Of a DNA stretch of 64,000 nucleotides, positions 1-9,211 are shown piece after piece. Location of the stretch: the NCBI GenBank assembly GCA_963793675.1, contig CAWCBA010000002.1:372001-436000 (forward strand). The letters are read 5' to 3'. Position numbers and translations under genes: made by a program. Positions within the stretch are counted from its first letter, which is position 1; the number at the start of each line of letters is the position of its first letter. The stretch comes from RPQJ01 sp963793675. GTDB lineage: Bacteria > Pseudomonadota > Gammaproteobacteria > Steroidobacterales > Steroidobacteraceae. Under the pieces are notes generated by a model, which made no database searches, was not told the DNA's origin, and worked only from the letters and a program-made list of their open reading frames with translations.

Positions 1-881
1 TGCGAAGTCTTGTCGGCGAAGCGCACGACCTTGTCTTCAACCGAGGGGCAATACCGCGGGCCGACCCCTTCGATGACGCCGGTGAACATCGGCGAACGGT
101 CGGTGCCCGAGCGGATCAGCTCGTGCGTGCGCTCGTTGGTGGCCGTGATGTGGCAGCAGACCTGGCGGGGGTGCTCGTCGCGACGACCGAGGAACGAGAA
201 GACGGGCACTGGTTCGTCACCGGCCTGCACCAGCAGTCCGGTGTAGTCGACCGAGCGGCCGTCGATGCGCGGCGGCGTGCCGGTCTTGAGACGGCCGACG
301 CGCAACGGCAATGCACGCAGCCTTGCCGCCAGCCGGTTCGACGGCGGATCGCCCGCTCGTCCGCCCGGGGACTGCTCAAGGCCGACGTGGATCTTCCCGC
401 CCAGGAACGTGCCCACCGTGAGGACGACCGCGCGGGCATCGAACTCCAGGCCCACCGCCGTAACGATTCCGGCAACGCGCCCGTGCTCGATGCGCAGGTC
501 GGCGACTTCGGCCTGGAACAGCGACAGGTCGGGCTGGTTCTCGACGATCGAGCGAATCGCTTTCTTATAGAGCGCACGGTCCGCTTGCGCTCGCGTCGCA
601 CGAACGGCGGGACCCTTGCTGGCATTGAGCGTGCGGAACTGGATGCCGGCACGGTCGATCGCACGTGCCATCGCGCCACCGAGCGCATCGATCTCGCGGA
701 CGAGGTGGCCCTTGCCGATGCCGCCGATCGCCGGATTGCAGCTCATCTGGCCCAGGGCCTCGATGCTCTGGGTGACGAGCAGCGTGCGTGCACCACGTCG
801 CGCCGAGGCGAGCGCGGCCTCGGTGCCGGCATGGCCGCCACCCACCACGATCACGTCGAACTTTGCAGCGAAGCGCGTCAT
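1..881 (-). CDS. mnmG: tRNA uridine-5-carboxymethylaminomethyl synthesis enzyme MnmG (5' part)
   Basis: FAD- and NADH-dependent subunit that, with MnmE, installs the 5-carboxymethylaminomethyl group on wobble U34 of certain tRNAs in the cytoplasm. Reading from the ATG at 881, the first 293 codons are visible and the gene runs off the left edge. The N-terminus carries the dinucleotide-binding motif GGGHAG at residues 14-19, the conserved SCNPAIGGIGKGH segment and LKTGTPPRIDGRS further on, all hallmarks of the GidA family (usually about 630 residues). The start is fixed by the FAD motif lying just inside the N-terminus. Its usual partners rsmG, parA and parB would be expected outside the window. 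No frame disruption is visible. Confidence 0.96.
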   Translation of the reverse strand, partial: MTRFAAKFDVIVVGGGHAGTEAALASARRGARTLLVTQSIEALGQMSCNPAIGGIGKGHLVREIDALGGAMARAIDRAGIQFRTLNASKGPAVRATRAQADRALYKKAIRSIVENQPDLSLFQAEVADLRIEHGRVAGIVTAVGLEFDARAVVLTVGTFLGGKIHVGLEQSPGGRAGDPPSNRLAARLRALPLRVGRLKTGTPPRIDGRSVDYTGLLVQAGDEPVPVFSFLGRRDEHPRQVCCHITATNERTHELIRSGTDRSPMFTGVIEGVGPRYCPSVEDKVVRFADKTS

Positions 882-890
882 CGGCGTGCT

Positions 891-1274
891 TCAGGCCGCC
901 ACTGCCGGGCGCGCGATCGCCTCCCGGAACGCAGCGAGCCGCATTGCCACGAAACGCCGGGCCTGCCGCTCGTAACGGTTCTGCCAGTAGCCGCGCCGAT
1001 GCCACTCGAGCAGGTAATCCCGGACGTTCATGCGCCCGCGGTTCCACTGTCGCAGCACGTGGAAGTACTCGTGCAGCAGCAATTCGGGACTGGCGAAGAA
1101 GTCGTCGACGGAACCCCGCAGGTAGATCGTGTTGCGGCGAGTCGTCGCCGTGGCATGCCCATGCAGCCTCGCGAACCAGGAATGCTCGCGCAGCACGACG
1201 TCGTCGACCGGGTCGCCGAAGACATCGGTGAGTGCCCGCCGCAGTTCGGGAGGCATCCGGTCGCGCGTGCGCAT
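891..1274 (-). CDS. small HExxH (zincin-like) protein, DUF4157-like
   Basis: A 127-residue soluble protein with no signal peptide or membrane segment. Residues around 68-72 read HEYFH, an HExxH zinc-binding and catalytic motif, preceded by a stretch (RRNTIYLRGS, then LLLHEYFHVLRQW) that resembles the DUF4157 fold often found at the start of toxin or injection-system proteins. Here it stands alone and is basic and Arg-rich at its C-terminus. Its start lies 5 bases past the stop of the upstream acyltransferase gene on the same strand, and its stop is 9 bases before mnmG, so co-transcription is likely. The substrate is unknown. The protease assignment is inference from the motif only. Confidence 0.7.
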   Translation of the reverse strand: MRTRDRMPPELRRALTDVFGDPVDDVVLREHSWFARLHGHATATTRRNTIYLRGSVDDFFASPELLLHEYFHVLRQWNRGRMNVRDYLLEWHRRGYWQNRYERQARRFVAMRLAAFREAIARPAVAA

Positions 1275-1279
1275 CGCCG

Positions 1280-2938
1280 TCAGGCCGGGTTTTCGGGCGC
1301 CGCGACCTTGCGGCCGCGACGCCTCTTGCCCGCTGGCTTGGCTTGCACGGCGCGCGGTGCGGCCTTTGCCTGCAGCCGGCGACGGGCCGGCTTGCGCGCG
1401 ACCTTGCCTTCAATGGTCTTGTCGCCATCGACCGGCGCAATGGCCGCCACCTCGGCCACGGTGAAGGCGGCTTCACGCTCCGCCGCGTCCTTCATCTGCT
1501 CGAACGCCGTGCGCATGCAGTCGGCGAAGAACGAGGGATCCGGCAGCATCTCGCGGCACGACACCGCGCAGAGCCACATGTTGCCCGCATAGCTGAAGGC
1601 GGTCACGTTGAGGCCCATGCCGTCGAGGGCAATGCTGATCGGTGCATAGTTCACCAACCGCGCACCCGCCATGTACAGCGGGACGTCAGGTCCGCGCACG
1701 TTCGAGACAATGAGACCGATGCGCGGCACCCGCACGTTGCGCAGCAGCGGATCCGCCACGATGCTCGGCAACGTCTCGAGCAGGTCGCGCGCCAGTTCCT
1801 TGCCGATGGCGTCAGTCACGCGCTTGGCGGTCGCGGCCGCGTCGCAGATCGTGCGCAGGCGTTCGAGCGGATCCTCGATCTCGGAGTGCACGGGCATCAG
1901 CGTGAAACCGACCTGGTTGCCCACGTCGGCGCCCTTCTCCTGGCCGCGCAGCGTCATCGGCACCATGGCGACCATGGTCGAATCGGGCAGTTCGTTTTTC
2001 GCCGACAGGTAGGCGTGCAGCGCCCCGCCGACGATGCAGAGGAACTGGTCGTTGATGGTGGCCTTCGGCACCGACTTGCGAATCGCGCGGAAGTCCGCGA
2101 GCGGCAGCGACACGGCTTCGAACACGCGGTGCGCCGAAACGTCGCCACTGAAGCGTGTCTGCGGCGGCAGGCGCGGCAGCAGCGTGCTCAGGTCACCCGT
2201 CAGCAGCGAACGCACGTTGGCAACGAAGCCCCCCTCGCCGAGGTTGTTGAACCTGGTCAGCGCCTCGGCGCCGAGGGACGCGACCTTGCGCGCGGTGCCG
2301 AGCGAGAAGCGCGCCAGGTTCGGCAGCTTCTGCACGTTGTGCGCCAGTGCACGTGAGTACAGCTCGACCTGTGTCGGTTCACGGTCGGCGTGGTAGATGT
2401 TGCTGGCGTTCAATTCCTCGGCGTCGAAATCGATCTGTTCGGGCGTCAGCGAATGCAGCGCCCGCATGATCTCGGTGCCCGATTCGCCGTCGACGATCGA
2501 GTGATGCATCTTCGTGTACAGCGCGAAGCTGCCGGGCGGGACACCGGGCACGTTGTGCAGGCCTTCGATGACGTAGGCCTCCCACAGTGGCTTGCTGCGA
2601 TCGAGCGGTCGCGAGTGCAGTCGCGCCGCCTGGATGCAGAGCTGGCGCCAGTCGCCCGGGTGCGGCACGGCGATGTGACGCACGTGGAATTCGACGTCGA
2701 TGCTGTCGGACTCGACCCAGTACGGGCGGTCAAGCGAGAGCGGCAGTGAGACGAGCCGGCGGCGGAACTGGGGAAACTGCGCGATCCGGGTCGCAAAGTG
2801 ACGCAGCACGTCCTTGAAGCGCACCCCACCGCCCGGCGCGGTCGACGGGTCGTAGATCGCCAGCGACGCGACGTGCATGAAATTGTTCCCGCGCTCGAAC
2901 TGCAGGAACATCGAATCCGCACCGGAAAGCTGTCTCAT
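1280..2938 (-). CDS. wax ester synthase/diacylglycerol acyltransferase (WS/DGAT)
   Basis: Acyl-CoA:alcohol/diacylglycerol O-acyltransferase that makes wax esters or triacylglycerol for storage lipid, working at the cytoplasmic face of the membrane. The 552-residue product has the catalytic HHSIVDGESG (HHxxxDG) about 145 residues in, with DRPYWVES and PLDRSKPLWE upstream and the NVRGPDVPLYMAG segment in the C-terminal domain, all typical of the family (about 450-500 residues). The ATG at 2938 opens MRQLSGADSMFLQFE, the usual WS/DGAT N-terminus, so the longer upstream frame is rejected. The last 45 or so residues are an added Lys/Arg/Ala-rich tail not usual in the family. It follows a universal stress gene on the same strand. 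Confidence 0.93.
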   Translation of the reverse strand: MRQLSGADSMFLQFERGNNFMHVASLAIYDPSTAPGGGVRFKDVLRHFATRIAQFPQFRRRLVSLPLSLDRPYWVESDSIDVEFHVRHIAVPHPGDWRQLCIQAARLHSRPLDRSKPLWEAYVIEGLHNVPGVPPGSFALYTKMHHSIVDGESGTEIMRALHSLTPEQIDFDAEELNASNIYHADREPTQVELYSRALAHNVQKLPNLARFSLGTARKVASLGAEALTRFNNLGEGGFVANVRSLLTGDLSTLLPRLPPQTRFSGDVSAHRVFEAVSLPLADFRAIRKSVPKATINDQFLCIVGGALHAYLSAKNELPDSTMVAMVPMTLRGQEKGADVGNQVGFTLMPVHSEIEDPLERLRTICDAAATAKRVTDAIGKELARDLLETLPSIVADPLLRNVRVPRIGLIVSNVRGPDVPLYMAGARLVNYAPISIALDGMGLNVTAFSYAGNMWLCAVSCREMLPDPSFFADCMRTAFEQMKDAAEREAAFTVAEVAAIAPVDGDKTIEGKVARKPARRRLQAKAAPRAVQAKPAGKRRRGRKVAAPENPA

Positions 2939-3036
2939 GGCCGCACCTTCTGCCCCCGGCGTAATGGCGTCGCCGGACCCGCAATGATATCCGACAGGGA
3001 CCGGGACGACATGCGGCACGCCGACCCCGGGCGGCC

Positions 3037-3912
3037 TCACTCCGGCGCCGCGGGCGGCGCGGCAGGCTTGGTCGCCCAGACAGCGACGACGCTGTCCCGG
3101 ACTACCTTTTCCGCCGTGCTGCCCAGCACCACGTCGCGCAGATTCGTATGCCCCTTCGTGCCGACTGCCACCAGGTCCGCGTCGACCAGTGCCGCGAACT
3201 CCAGAATCCCCGACCGGTAGCCGGAGTACGGGTACACGTGACAGCGGACCTCGAGTCCGGCGTAGCGATCGGTTTCCGCCTCGACGAAGGCCTGCAGCCT
3301 GGGCCCCAGTTCGCCACGCAGCCGTGCATAGGTGTCGAGGTCGCGCGCCGCGACGTGAACCGCATAGAGCTTGGCTCCGTCCTGGTGCGCGACCAGCGCG
3401 GCCGATGCCAGGGCTCGCTGGCTGTTCTGCGAGAAATCGATTCCGACCGCGACCGTGCGGAACGCATCGCGGTAGTTGTCGCGAACGATCAGCACGTCGG
3501 TCGCGACGCTGCGGATGCAACCCGAGGCCAGGGTGCCCAGCCCGACGTTGGGCCTGCTTGCACCAAATGCGCCCAGCACCAGCAGGTCGGCCGCGTGCAG
3601 CGCCAGTTGCTGGCGAATACCGGCCAGGCGGGAGCCGAAGCAGACATCCAGCGGCAGCCCACGGGCGCAGGCTGTTGCATTGGAAAACGCCTCCCAGCGA
3701 CGCAGCACCTCCTCGCTCAGCCCGGCACGGATCTCGCGCTGCATCGACGTCAGCCGCAACTCATCCCCCGGCTCGTCGACGCCGGTCTCGAGGACGTGCA
3801 CGGGATGCACAGTCGCGTTGGACCAGGACGCGATGCGCGTCGCGTGACCGAGCGCTGCCCGCGAGCACTCCGAGAAGTCCACCCCGACGACGACGGATGT
3901 CAACGCAATCAT
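3037..3912 (-). CDS. universal stress protein, tandem UspA domains
   Basis: A 291-residue protein with two UspA folds in tandem (about 1-145 and 146-291). Each begins with a VVVGVDFSE / VAVGIDFSQ strand-loop and each ends with a nucleotide-binding type loop (LVLGAFGASRPNVGLGTLASG; AVGTKGHTNLRDVVLGSTAEKV). The second repeat keeps the G-2x-G-9x-G(S/T) ATP-binding pattern. It is a cytoplasmic stress-survival protein of unknown partner. The ATG at 3912 is chosen because AGGAG lies at proper distance upstream and the first UspA strand follows directly. It sits between the WS/DGAT gene and a P-type ATPase gene, all on the minus strand with short gaps. Confidence 0.93.
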   Translation of the reverse strand: MIALTSVVVGVDFSECSRAALGHATRIASWSNATVHPVHVLETGVDEPGDELRLTSMQREIRAGLSEEVLRRWEAFSNATACARGLPLDVCFGSRLAGIRQQLALHAADLLVLGAFGASRPNVGLGTLASGCIRSVATDVLIVRDNYRDAFRTVAVGIDFSQNSQRALASAALVAHQDGAKLYAVHVAARDLDTYARLRGELGPRLQAFVEAETDRYAGLEVRCHVYPYSGYRSGILEFAALVDADLVAVGTKGHTNLRDVVLGSTAEKVVRDSVVAVWATKPAAPPAAPE

Positions 3913-3964
3913 GAGCCTCTCCTGTTGATCGTGATCGGTACCCTGCAAGCAGGCGGTCCGTGCC

Positions 3965-6706
3965 TCACTTGCAGGTCGTTCCATGGCCGTGCCGGCGCGC
4001 CGACGACCGCGTTCGCCACCGCCAGCTGACTTTCTGCGCCTCCATGACTGCAAGCAGGCTGAGCGCCGCCACGCCGAGCGTGAGCCATTCCCTGGCTCCG
4101 AGCGGCCCGACATTGAGCACGCTCTGCATCAGCGGAACGTGCATCGCCACCACGTGTGACAGCAGCGCCGCCAGTACGCCGGCGACCAGCACCGGGTTGT
4201 GACTGAGCGGGATGCGGAAGACAGAACGCGTTTCGGAGCGCGCGTTGAACGCATCGACGTTCTGCAGCAGCACCATCAGCAGCATCAGCGCATTGCGCGC
4301 CTCGGGCACCGGAACAGCCGACGAGAGCATCAGCACATATGCCGTGAATGCGAGGATTCCCATCCACAGACCACCGAGCACGGTGCGCTCGATCATGAGC
4401 CGGTTGAAGACCGGTTCACCGGGACTGCGTGGCGGCGACTCGAGTTCGTCGCCTCGCCCCTGTTCGAACGCCAGCGCCACGTCCTGGATGCCATTGGTCA
4501 CGAGGTTCAGCCAGAGCAGCTGCACCGGCAGCAGCGGCAACGGCAATCCCACGATCACTGCCAGGCCGACCGTGAGAACCTCGGCCGCGCCGGCGGCGAC
4601 CAGCAGGTACACCACGTTGCGGATGTTCTGGTAGGCGATCCGCCCTTCTTCCACCCCGGCTACAATCGTCGCGAAGTTGTCGTCGCTCAACACGACGTCG
4701 GACGCATCTCGCGCCACGTCGGTACCGCTGCGGCCCATGGCCACACCGATGTTGGCGTGGCGCAGCGCCGGCGCATCGTTGACACCGTCGCCGGTCACGG
4801 CAACGAAATGACCGGCCTCCTGGGCGGCCTTCACGATCGCAAGCTTCTGGTCCGGCGTAACCCTTGCGTACACGCGCGCGGTTTCGATCGAGCGCCGGAC
4901 ATAGCCCGCATCGCCGCTGCGCAGGTCGGAACCGTGGATCACCTCCGCGGCACGGTCCGCGATGCCGAGTTCACGGGCGATCGCCAGCGCGGTTATGGGG
5001 TGGTCGCCGGTCACCATGATCACGCGGATGCCCGCGTCGCCGCAGCGAAGCACGGCGGCGGAAACGTCGGGTCGCAGCGGATCGACCAGCCCCACGAGTC
5101 CGGCGAACGCCAGGTTGCTCGGTTCCTCCGGCGTTTCCTCCGCGGTCATCACCCGGGCAATGCGGCCGCAAGCCAGCGCGAGAACGCGCTGTCCACGGCT
5201 CGCCATGTCGGTCGCAATAGCCTGCATCGCTGCGTGCTGCTCCGCCGTCGACAGGCACATCGCAAGAACCCTTTCCGGAGCGCCCTTGACGGCTACCCAG
5301 GTCTGCTCGCCATCGACGTGGAAGCTCGCGGCGAAACGATGTTCCGGTTCAAACGGAATGACATTCACCGCCGGGTGGCGAACGAGCAGCACCTCGCGCT
5401 CGACGCGGCCTTTGCCGGCGAGCGCAAGCAGTGATATGTCGGTCGGATCGCCGCGCCAGACCCAGGCGCCGTCATGCCGGTGCAGGTCACCCTCGTTGCA
5501 TGCGGCCGCAATCTCGAGCAACTGTTGCAGGCCCGGCTGGTCGGCCCGCCCGGACTGGCCATCGGCTCGCCTGACTTCCCCCTCGGGCTCGTACCCGGCG
5601 CCGGTCACCGCATAGCGCGTCCCATCCGGCAGGAACACCTCGCGCACCGTGAGTTCGTTGCACGTGAGCGTGCCGGTCTTGTCGCTCGCAATCAGCGTGC
5701 AGCTGCCAAGCCCCTCGACCGCCGGGAGACGCCGCACGATCGCCCCGCGTCCGGCCATTCGCCTGGCGGCGATCGCAAGGGCGATCGTGATTGCAACGGG
5801 CAGGCCTTCCGGGATTGCCGACACCGCCAGCGCAATGCCGAACATGAACATGGTCCCGACGCTGGCGTCGTGCACGACGACCGCAACGGCTCCGATGAAG
5901 AGTGCTGCCGACAGTACCGCCACTGCAATGACGCGACTGAATCGCTCCATGCGCTTCACGAGTGGCGGCTTGCCGGCGTCACCGGCCGTAATGGAGATCG
6001 CGAGCCGGCCCACGGCGGTGTGCGCGCCCGTTGCCACGACGACGCCGTGCCCCCGTCCGCGGGCGATGGTCGTCCCGGCGAACGCCATGTTGCGGCAGTC
6101 GGCCCGCTCCGCGGCGGCGGCGCCGATCCAGGACGCGTCCTTCAGGACGGGCAGCGACTCACCGGTCAGCAAGGCCTCGTCGATCTCCAGTCCGTGGGCG
6201 TCCAGCAGTCGCAGGTCCGCCGGCACCCGTTGGCCGCTTTCGAGCGCGACGACGTCCCCGGGCACGACTTCGGCACTGTCGAGTTCGATGGAGTCGCCGC
6301 CACGCAGCACCGTCGCGCGGATCAACAGCAGTTTCTGGAGACCCTGGCTCTGCTGCTCGGCACGCCACTCCTGCCAGCCGCCGAGTGCCGAGTTGAGCAG
6401 CAGCACGACGCCGATGAATGCGGCGTCGCTGAGATCACCCAGCGAAATTGCGGCCGCCGCTGCCACCAGCAGGACGTAGATCAGCGGGCTCTTGAGCTGC
6501 CGCAGCCCGATCTCGAGCACGCTCGGCGGAGGCTTTGACGGCAGCAGGTTCGGGCCGTAACGCTCGAGCCTGGCGGCTGCCTCGGCCCGGCTCAGGCCGG
6601 CTTCAGTCGCCGCCAGGAGGCCCAGGCTCTCCTTTGCCGGCAACGCATGCCAGTTGCGGTTGTCCGCAGCAGCCGGCTGGGCTGAAGAGGCGACTTTCGC
6701 AGTCAT
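3965..6706 (-). CDS. cation-transporting P-type ATPase (PMR1/CtpF-like, P2A)
   Basis: Ion pump of the inner membrane, 913 residues. The order is an N-terminal cation-ATPase domain, membrane helices, actuator loop TGES (181-184), PEGLP in the ion-binding helix (299-303), phosphorylation site DKTGTLT (342-348), then MVTGDHP and TGDGVNDAPAL of the HAD domain, then a C-terminal cluster of six or so helices. PEGLP with LWLNLVTNGIQDVALAFE is typical of P2A Ca2+/Mn2+ pumps such as eukaryotic PMR1 and mycobacterial CtpF. Ca2+ is therefore the best guess, but Na+ or Mn2+ remains possible. The start at 6706 follows from the N-terminal domain. Genes for two universal stress proteins flank it. Confidence 0.95.
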   Translation of the reverse strand: MTAKVASSAQPAAADNRNWHALPAKESLGLLAATEAGLSRAEAAARLERYGPNLLPSKPPPSVLEIGLRQLKSPLIYVLLVAAAAAISLGDLSDAAFIGVVLLLNSALGGWQEWRAEQQSQGLQKLLLIRATVLRGGDSIELDSAEVVPGDVVALESGQRVPADLRLLDAHGLEIDEALLTGESLPVLKDASWIGAAAAERADCRNMAFAGTTIARGRGHGVVVATGAHTAVGRLAISITAGDAGKPPLVKRMERFSRVIAVAVLSAALFIGAVAVVVHDASVGTMFMFGIALAVSAIPEGLPVAITIALAIAARRMAGRGAIVRRLPAVEGLGSCTLIASDKTGTLTCNELTVREVFLPDGTRYAVTGAGYEPEGEVRRADGQSGRADQPGLQQLLEIAAACNEGDLHRHDGAWVWRGDPTDISLLALAGKGRVEREVLLVRHPAVNVIPFEPEHRFAASFHVDGEQTWVAVKGAPERVLAMCLSTAEQHAAMQAIATDMASRGQRVLALACGRIARVMTAEETPEEPSNLAFAGLVGLVDPLRPDVSAAVLRCGDAGIRVIMVTGDHPITALAIARELGIADRAAEVIHGSDLRSGDAGYVRRSIETARVYARVTPDQKLAIVKAAQEAGHFVAVTGDGVNDAPALRHANIGVAMGRSGTDVARDASDVVLSDDNFATIVAGVEEGRIAYQNIRNVVYLLVAAGAAEVLTVGLAVIVGLPLPLLPVQLLWLNLVTNGIQDVALAFEQGRGDELESPPRSPGEPVFNRLMIERTVLGGLWMGILAFTAYVLMLSSAVPVPEARNALMLLMVLLQNVDAFNARSETRSVFRIPLSHNPVLVAGVLAALLSHVVAMHVPLMQSVLNVGPLGAREWLTLGVAALSLLAVMEAQKVSWRWRTRSSARRHGHGTTCK

Positions 6707-6753
6707 TTTCAGCCATGGGTGCTCGTTGCTTCCATGCCGTCTTGCGCTGCGCG

Positions 6754-7689
6754 TCAGTTGCGCGCAAGCCGGCTCGCGGCCAGCGTGAAACTGTTCGGCT
6801 TGATCAACAGCAGGTCGCATGGCGCGACGTGCATCAACTGCTCGGTCGTACTGCCGATCAGCGCCTGTCGCACGGGGCCCCGCACGATGGTGCCCAGCAC
6901 CATGATGTCCGCATCCTCCGTCGTCACGGCGTTGAGCAACGCCTCGACCGGACCGCCGTGCACTATCTTGACGTCTTTCGCAGCCAGCCCAGCTCCGCGC
7001 GCGAGGTGCCGCACCATGGTCCTGACACGCTGCTGCTCGCGTCGAACGAGCGCGGGCCGCGCGGCGCGCACGAGGCTGGCATCACGCATGCAATGGATGA
7101 TGCGCACGCCACCATTGGTGGCCGCCGCGATCGCCGACGCCATGCCGACGATACCGACATCCAGGCTTGAAACGCGCAGGCCGTGCGCGCCGGGATCGAC
7201 CGCGGCCAGCACCGTGGGCTTCGAGTACGGGGCTGCGCTACGCGCCAGCAGCAACGGCACCGGGCACAGGCGGGCAACTTCCCAGTCGATGCGCGACAGA
7301 CCCCGCTGTCGCCGCGTGGAACGATAGCGCGGCTCCGCCACCACGATGTCTGCCGCTTCGCGCGTTGCCGCCCGTGCGATCGCCTCGGGAATCGTGCGTT
7401 GCCACTCCGCGCGCACCCGGATCTCGACTCCGGCTCCCCCGAGCGAGCGGGCGATGGCCTGCAATCCCTGTGTTGCGCGCGCCACGTAGTCGCGGCGTGC
7501 TGCCGCGAGATGCGCCGAGTCGAAGAACATGCCACCGGAGAGCACGGGCTCGTAGCAGGCGTGATAGAGGATCACGTCGGCGCCGAACAGCCAGGCGACC
7601 TCAACTGCCTTGCGTGCGGCCACCTGCCCGCTCGCCGCGGGATCGGCGATCGCCGCGAGTACCGTACGCACAGACTTCCTCGTCGCCAT
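6754..7689 (-). CDS. universal stress protein, tandem UspA domains
   Basis: A second, divergent double-UspA protein (311 residues). The first half has lost most of the ATP-binding signature. The second half ends in VLGTIVRGPVRQALIGSTTEQLMH, which keeps the G-2x-G-9x-G(S/T) pattern. The ATG at 7689 is preceded by AGGAG at ideal spacing, so the upstream in-frame ATG at 7764 is not used. It is the promoter-proximal gene of the minus-strand block USP - P-ATPase - USP - WS/DGAT - HExxH protein. Its role is inferred only: persistence under hypoxia, starvation or membrane stress. Confidence 0.9.
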   Translation of the reverse strand: MATRKSVRTVLAAIADPAASGQVAARKAVEVAWLFGADVILYHACYEPVLSGGMFFDSAHLAAARRDYVARATQGLQAIARSLGGAGVEIRVRAEWQRTIPEAIARAATREAADIVVAEPRYRSTRRQRGLSRIDWEVARLCPVPLLLARSAAPYSKPTVLAAVDPGAHGLRVSSLDVGIVGMASAIAAATNGGVRIIHCMRDASLVRAARPALVRREQQRVRTMVRHLARGAGLAAKDVKIVHGGPVEALLNAVTTEDADIMVLGTIVRGPVRQALIGSTTEQLMHVAPCDLLLIKPNSFTLAASRLARN

Positions 7690-7796
7690 TGCGATCTCCT
7701 GGGCGACATCGCTGCGCCCCTCAATCGACCCCTGACGCCACCGCGTACGAGCCGATGATCCCATCAGGCACCGACTGCAGCGAGTCGGGAATTTAC

Positions 7797-7828
7797 CTAA
7801 AAGGACGGCGGCGTGGCGACCGCCGTCC
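7797..7828 (-). terminator. rho-independent terminator after mnmE
   Basis: Perfect 9-bp stem (7803-7811 with 7820-7828, arm GGACGGCGG) around an 8-base loop. On the minus strand the hairpin is followed by TTTTAGG. It lies just past the mnmE stop, separating mnmE from the stress block. Confidence 0.8.
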
Positions 7829-7839
7829 TGCGGTCTGCG

Positions 7840-9201
7840 CTACTTGCCGATGCAGAAGCTCGCGAAGATCCGTCCCAGCAGGTCGTCGCTCGACACTTCG
7901 CCGGTAATCTCGCCCAGCGCCTGATGGGCGTCCCGCAGTTCCTGCGCGACCAGCTCGCCCGCATGCCGTGTCGTCAGCATTTCATGCGCGGTCTCGACGT
8001 GCTCCCGTGCGCGTCGCAACGCATCGATGTGCCGGGTGCGAGCCGAGAGCGCGCCTTCCGGCGGGGGATGAAAGCCGATGCAATCCTTGAGGTGCTGACG
8101 CAGGAGGTCGAGACCCGCGCCGGTACCGGCGCTCAGGTAGACACGCGGTGCGCCGCCCTGCCCTGTCTCTATTTTCACCGCATCGCCACTGCGATCCACC
8201 TTGTTGAAGACCAGCGTCAGTGGAATCTTGGCAGGCACGTGCTGCAGGTCGTTTTCGATCGCGGCGATCGCCTGGGGATCCGCGGCATCGACGACGAAGA
8301 GCACACGGTCGGCGCGTGAGATTTCGTGACGGGCACGCCGGATGCCCTCCGCTTCGACATCGTCCGGCGAGTCGCGCAGTCCAGCCGTGTCGAGGATGTG
8401 CAGCGGCAGGCCGTCGATCGAGATGCGTTCACGCAGTACGTCGCGCGTCGTGCCAGGCGTCGCGGTGACGATTGCAGCGTCATAACCGGTCAGGCGATTC
8501 AACAGGCTCGACTTGCCTGCGTTCGGGCGACCCGCAATGACGACCGTCAGTCCGTCACGCAGCAAGGCGCCCTGGCGGGCAGTTTCCGCAAGCCCGTTGA
8601 ATCGTTCCCGCACATCCTGCATGCGTTGGCCGAGCGCGCGGTCGGCGAGGAAATCGATTTCTTCCTCGGGAAAGTCGATCGCAGCCTCGATCCAGAGCCG
8701 CAGCTGCAGGACGGACTCGGCGAGCTCGTGCACGCGACGGGAGAACTCGCCCTGCAACGAGCGCAACGCCGCGCGCGCCGCCTGCTCGGATCCGCTGTCG
8801 ATCAAGTCGGCGATCGCTTCGGCCTGCACTAGATCGAGCTTGTCGTTGAGGAAGGCGCGTTGCGTGAACTCGCCGGCAGCCGCTGCGCGCGCACCGAGGG
8901 TCAGCACGCGTTGCAACAGCAGTTCCATGACCACGGGGCCGCCGTGCCCGTGCAGCTCGAGTACGTCTTCGCCGGTGAACGAATGCGGCCCCGCAAAGTA
9001 GAGCGCCAGGCCGGTGTCGATGGGCGCACCCGCAGCATCGACAAACACGCGCAATTCGGCGCGTCGCGGTTCGAGCGCGGCCCCGAGCAGGGAGCGGGCG
9101 ATGTGCGCGGTCTGCGGGCCCGACACGCGAACGATGCCGATCCCGCCGCGACCGGGCGCGGTCGCAATCGCCGCGATCGTGTCGTTCGCCGTCGAATTCA
9201 T
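7840..9201 (-). CDS. mnmE: tRNA modification GTPase MnmE
   Basis: GTPase partner of MnmG in wobble-uridine modification; 453 residues, the usual family length. The N-terminal tetrahydrofolate-binding domain starts ANDTIAAIATAPGRGGIGIVR. The helical domain is split by a Ras-like G domain with P-loop GRPNAGKSS (224-232), switch TPGTTRD, DTAGLRD and NKVD. The protein ends in CIGK, the invariant C-terminal motif with the functional cysteine. It is transcribed toward the stress block and ended by a clear terminator. The RES toxin gene ends 10 bases upstream of its start, an unusual neighbour for mnmE. Confidence 0.97.
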   Translation of the reverse strand: MNSTANDTIAAIATAPGRGGIGIVRVSGPQTAHIARSLLGAALEPRRAELRVFVDAAGAPIDTGLALYFAGPHSFTGEDVLELHGHGGPVVMELLLQRVLTLGARAAAAGEFTQRAFLNDKLDLVQAEAIADLIDSGSEQAARAALRSLQGEFSRRVHELAESVLQLRLWIEAAIDFPEEEIDFLADRALGQRMQDVRERFNGLAETARQGALLRDGLTVVIAGRPNAGKSSLLNRLTGYDAAIVTATPGTTRDVLRERISIDGLPLHILDTAGLRDSPDDVEAEGIRRARHEISRADRVLFVVDAADPQAIAAIENDLQHVPAKIPLTLVFNKVDRSGDAVKIETGQGGAPRVYLSAGTGAGLDLLRQHLKDCIGFHPPPEGALSARTRHIDALRRAREHVETAHEMLTTRHAGELVAQELRDAHQALGEITGEVSSDDLLGRIFASFCIGK

Positions 9202-9211
9202 GGGACGCTGC

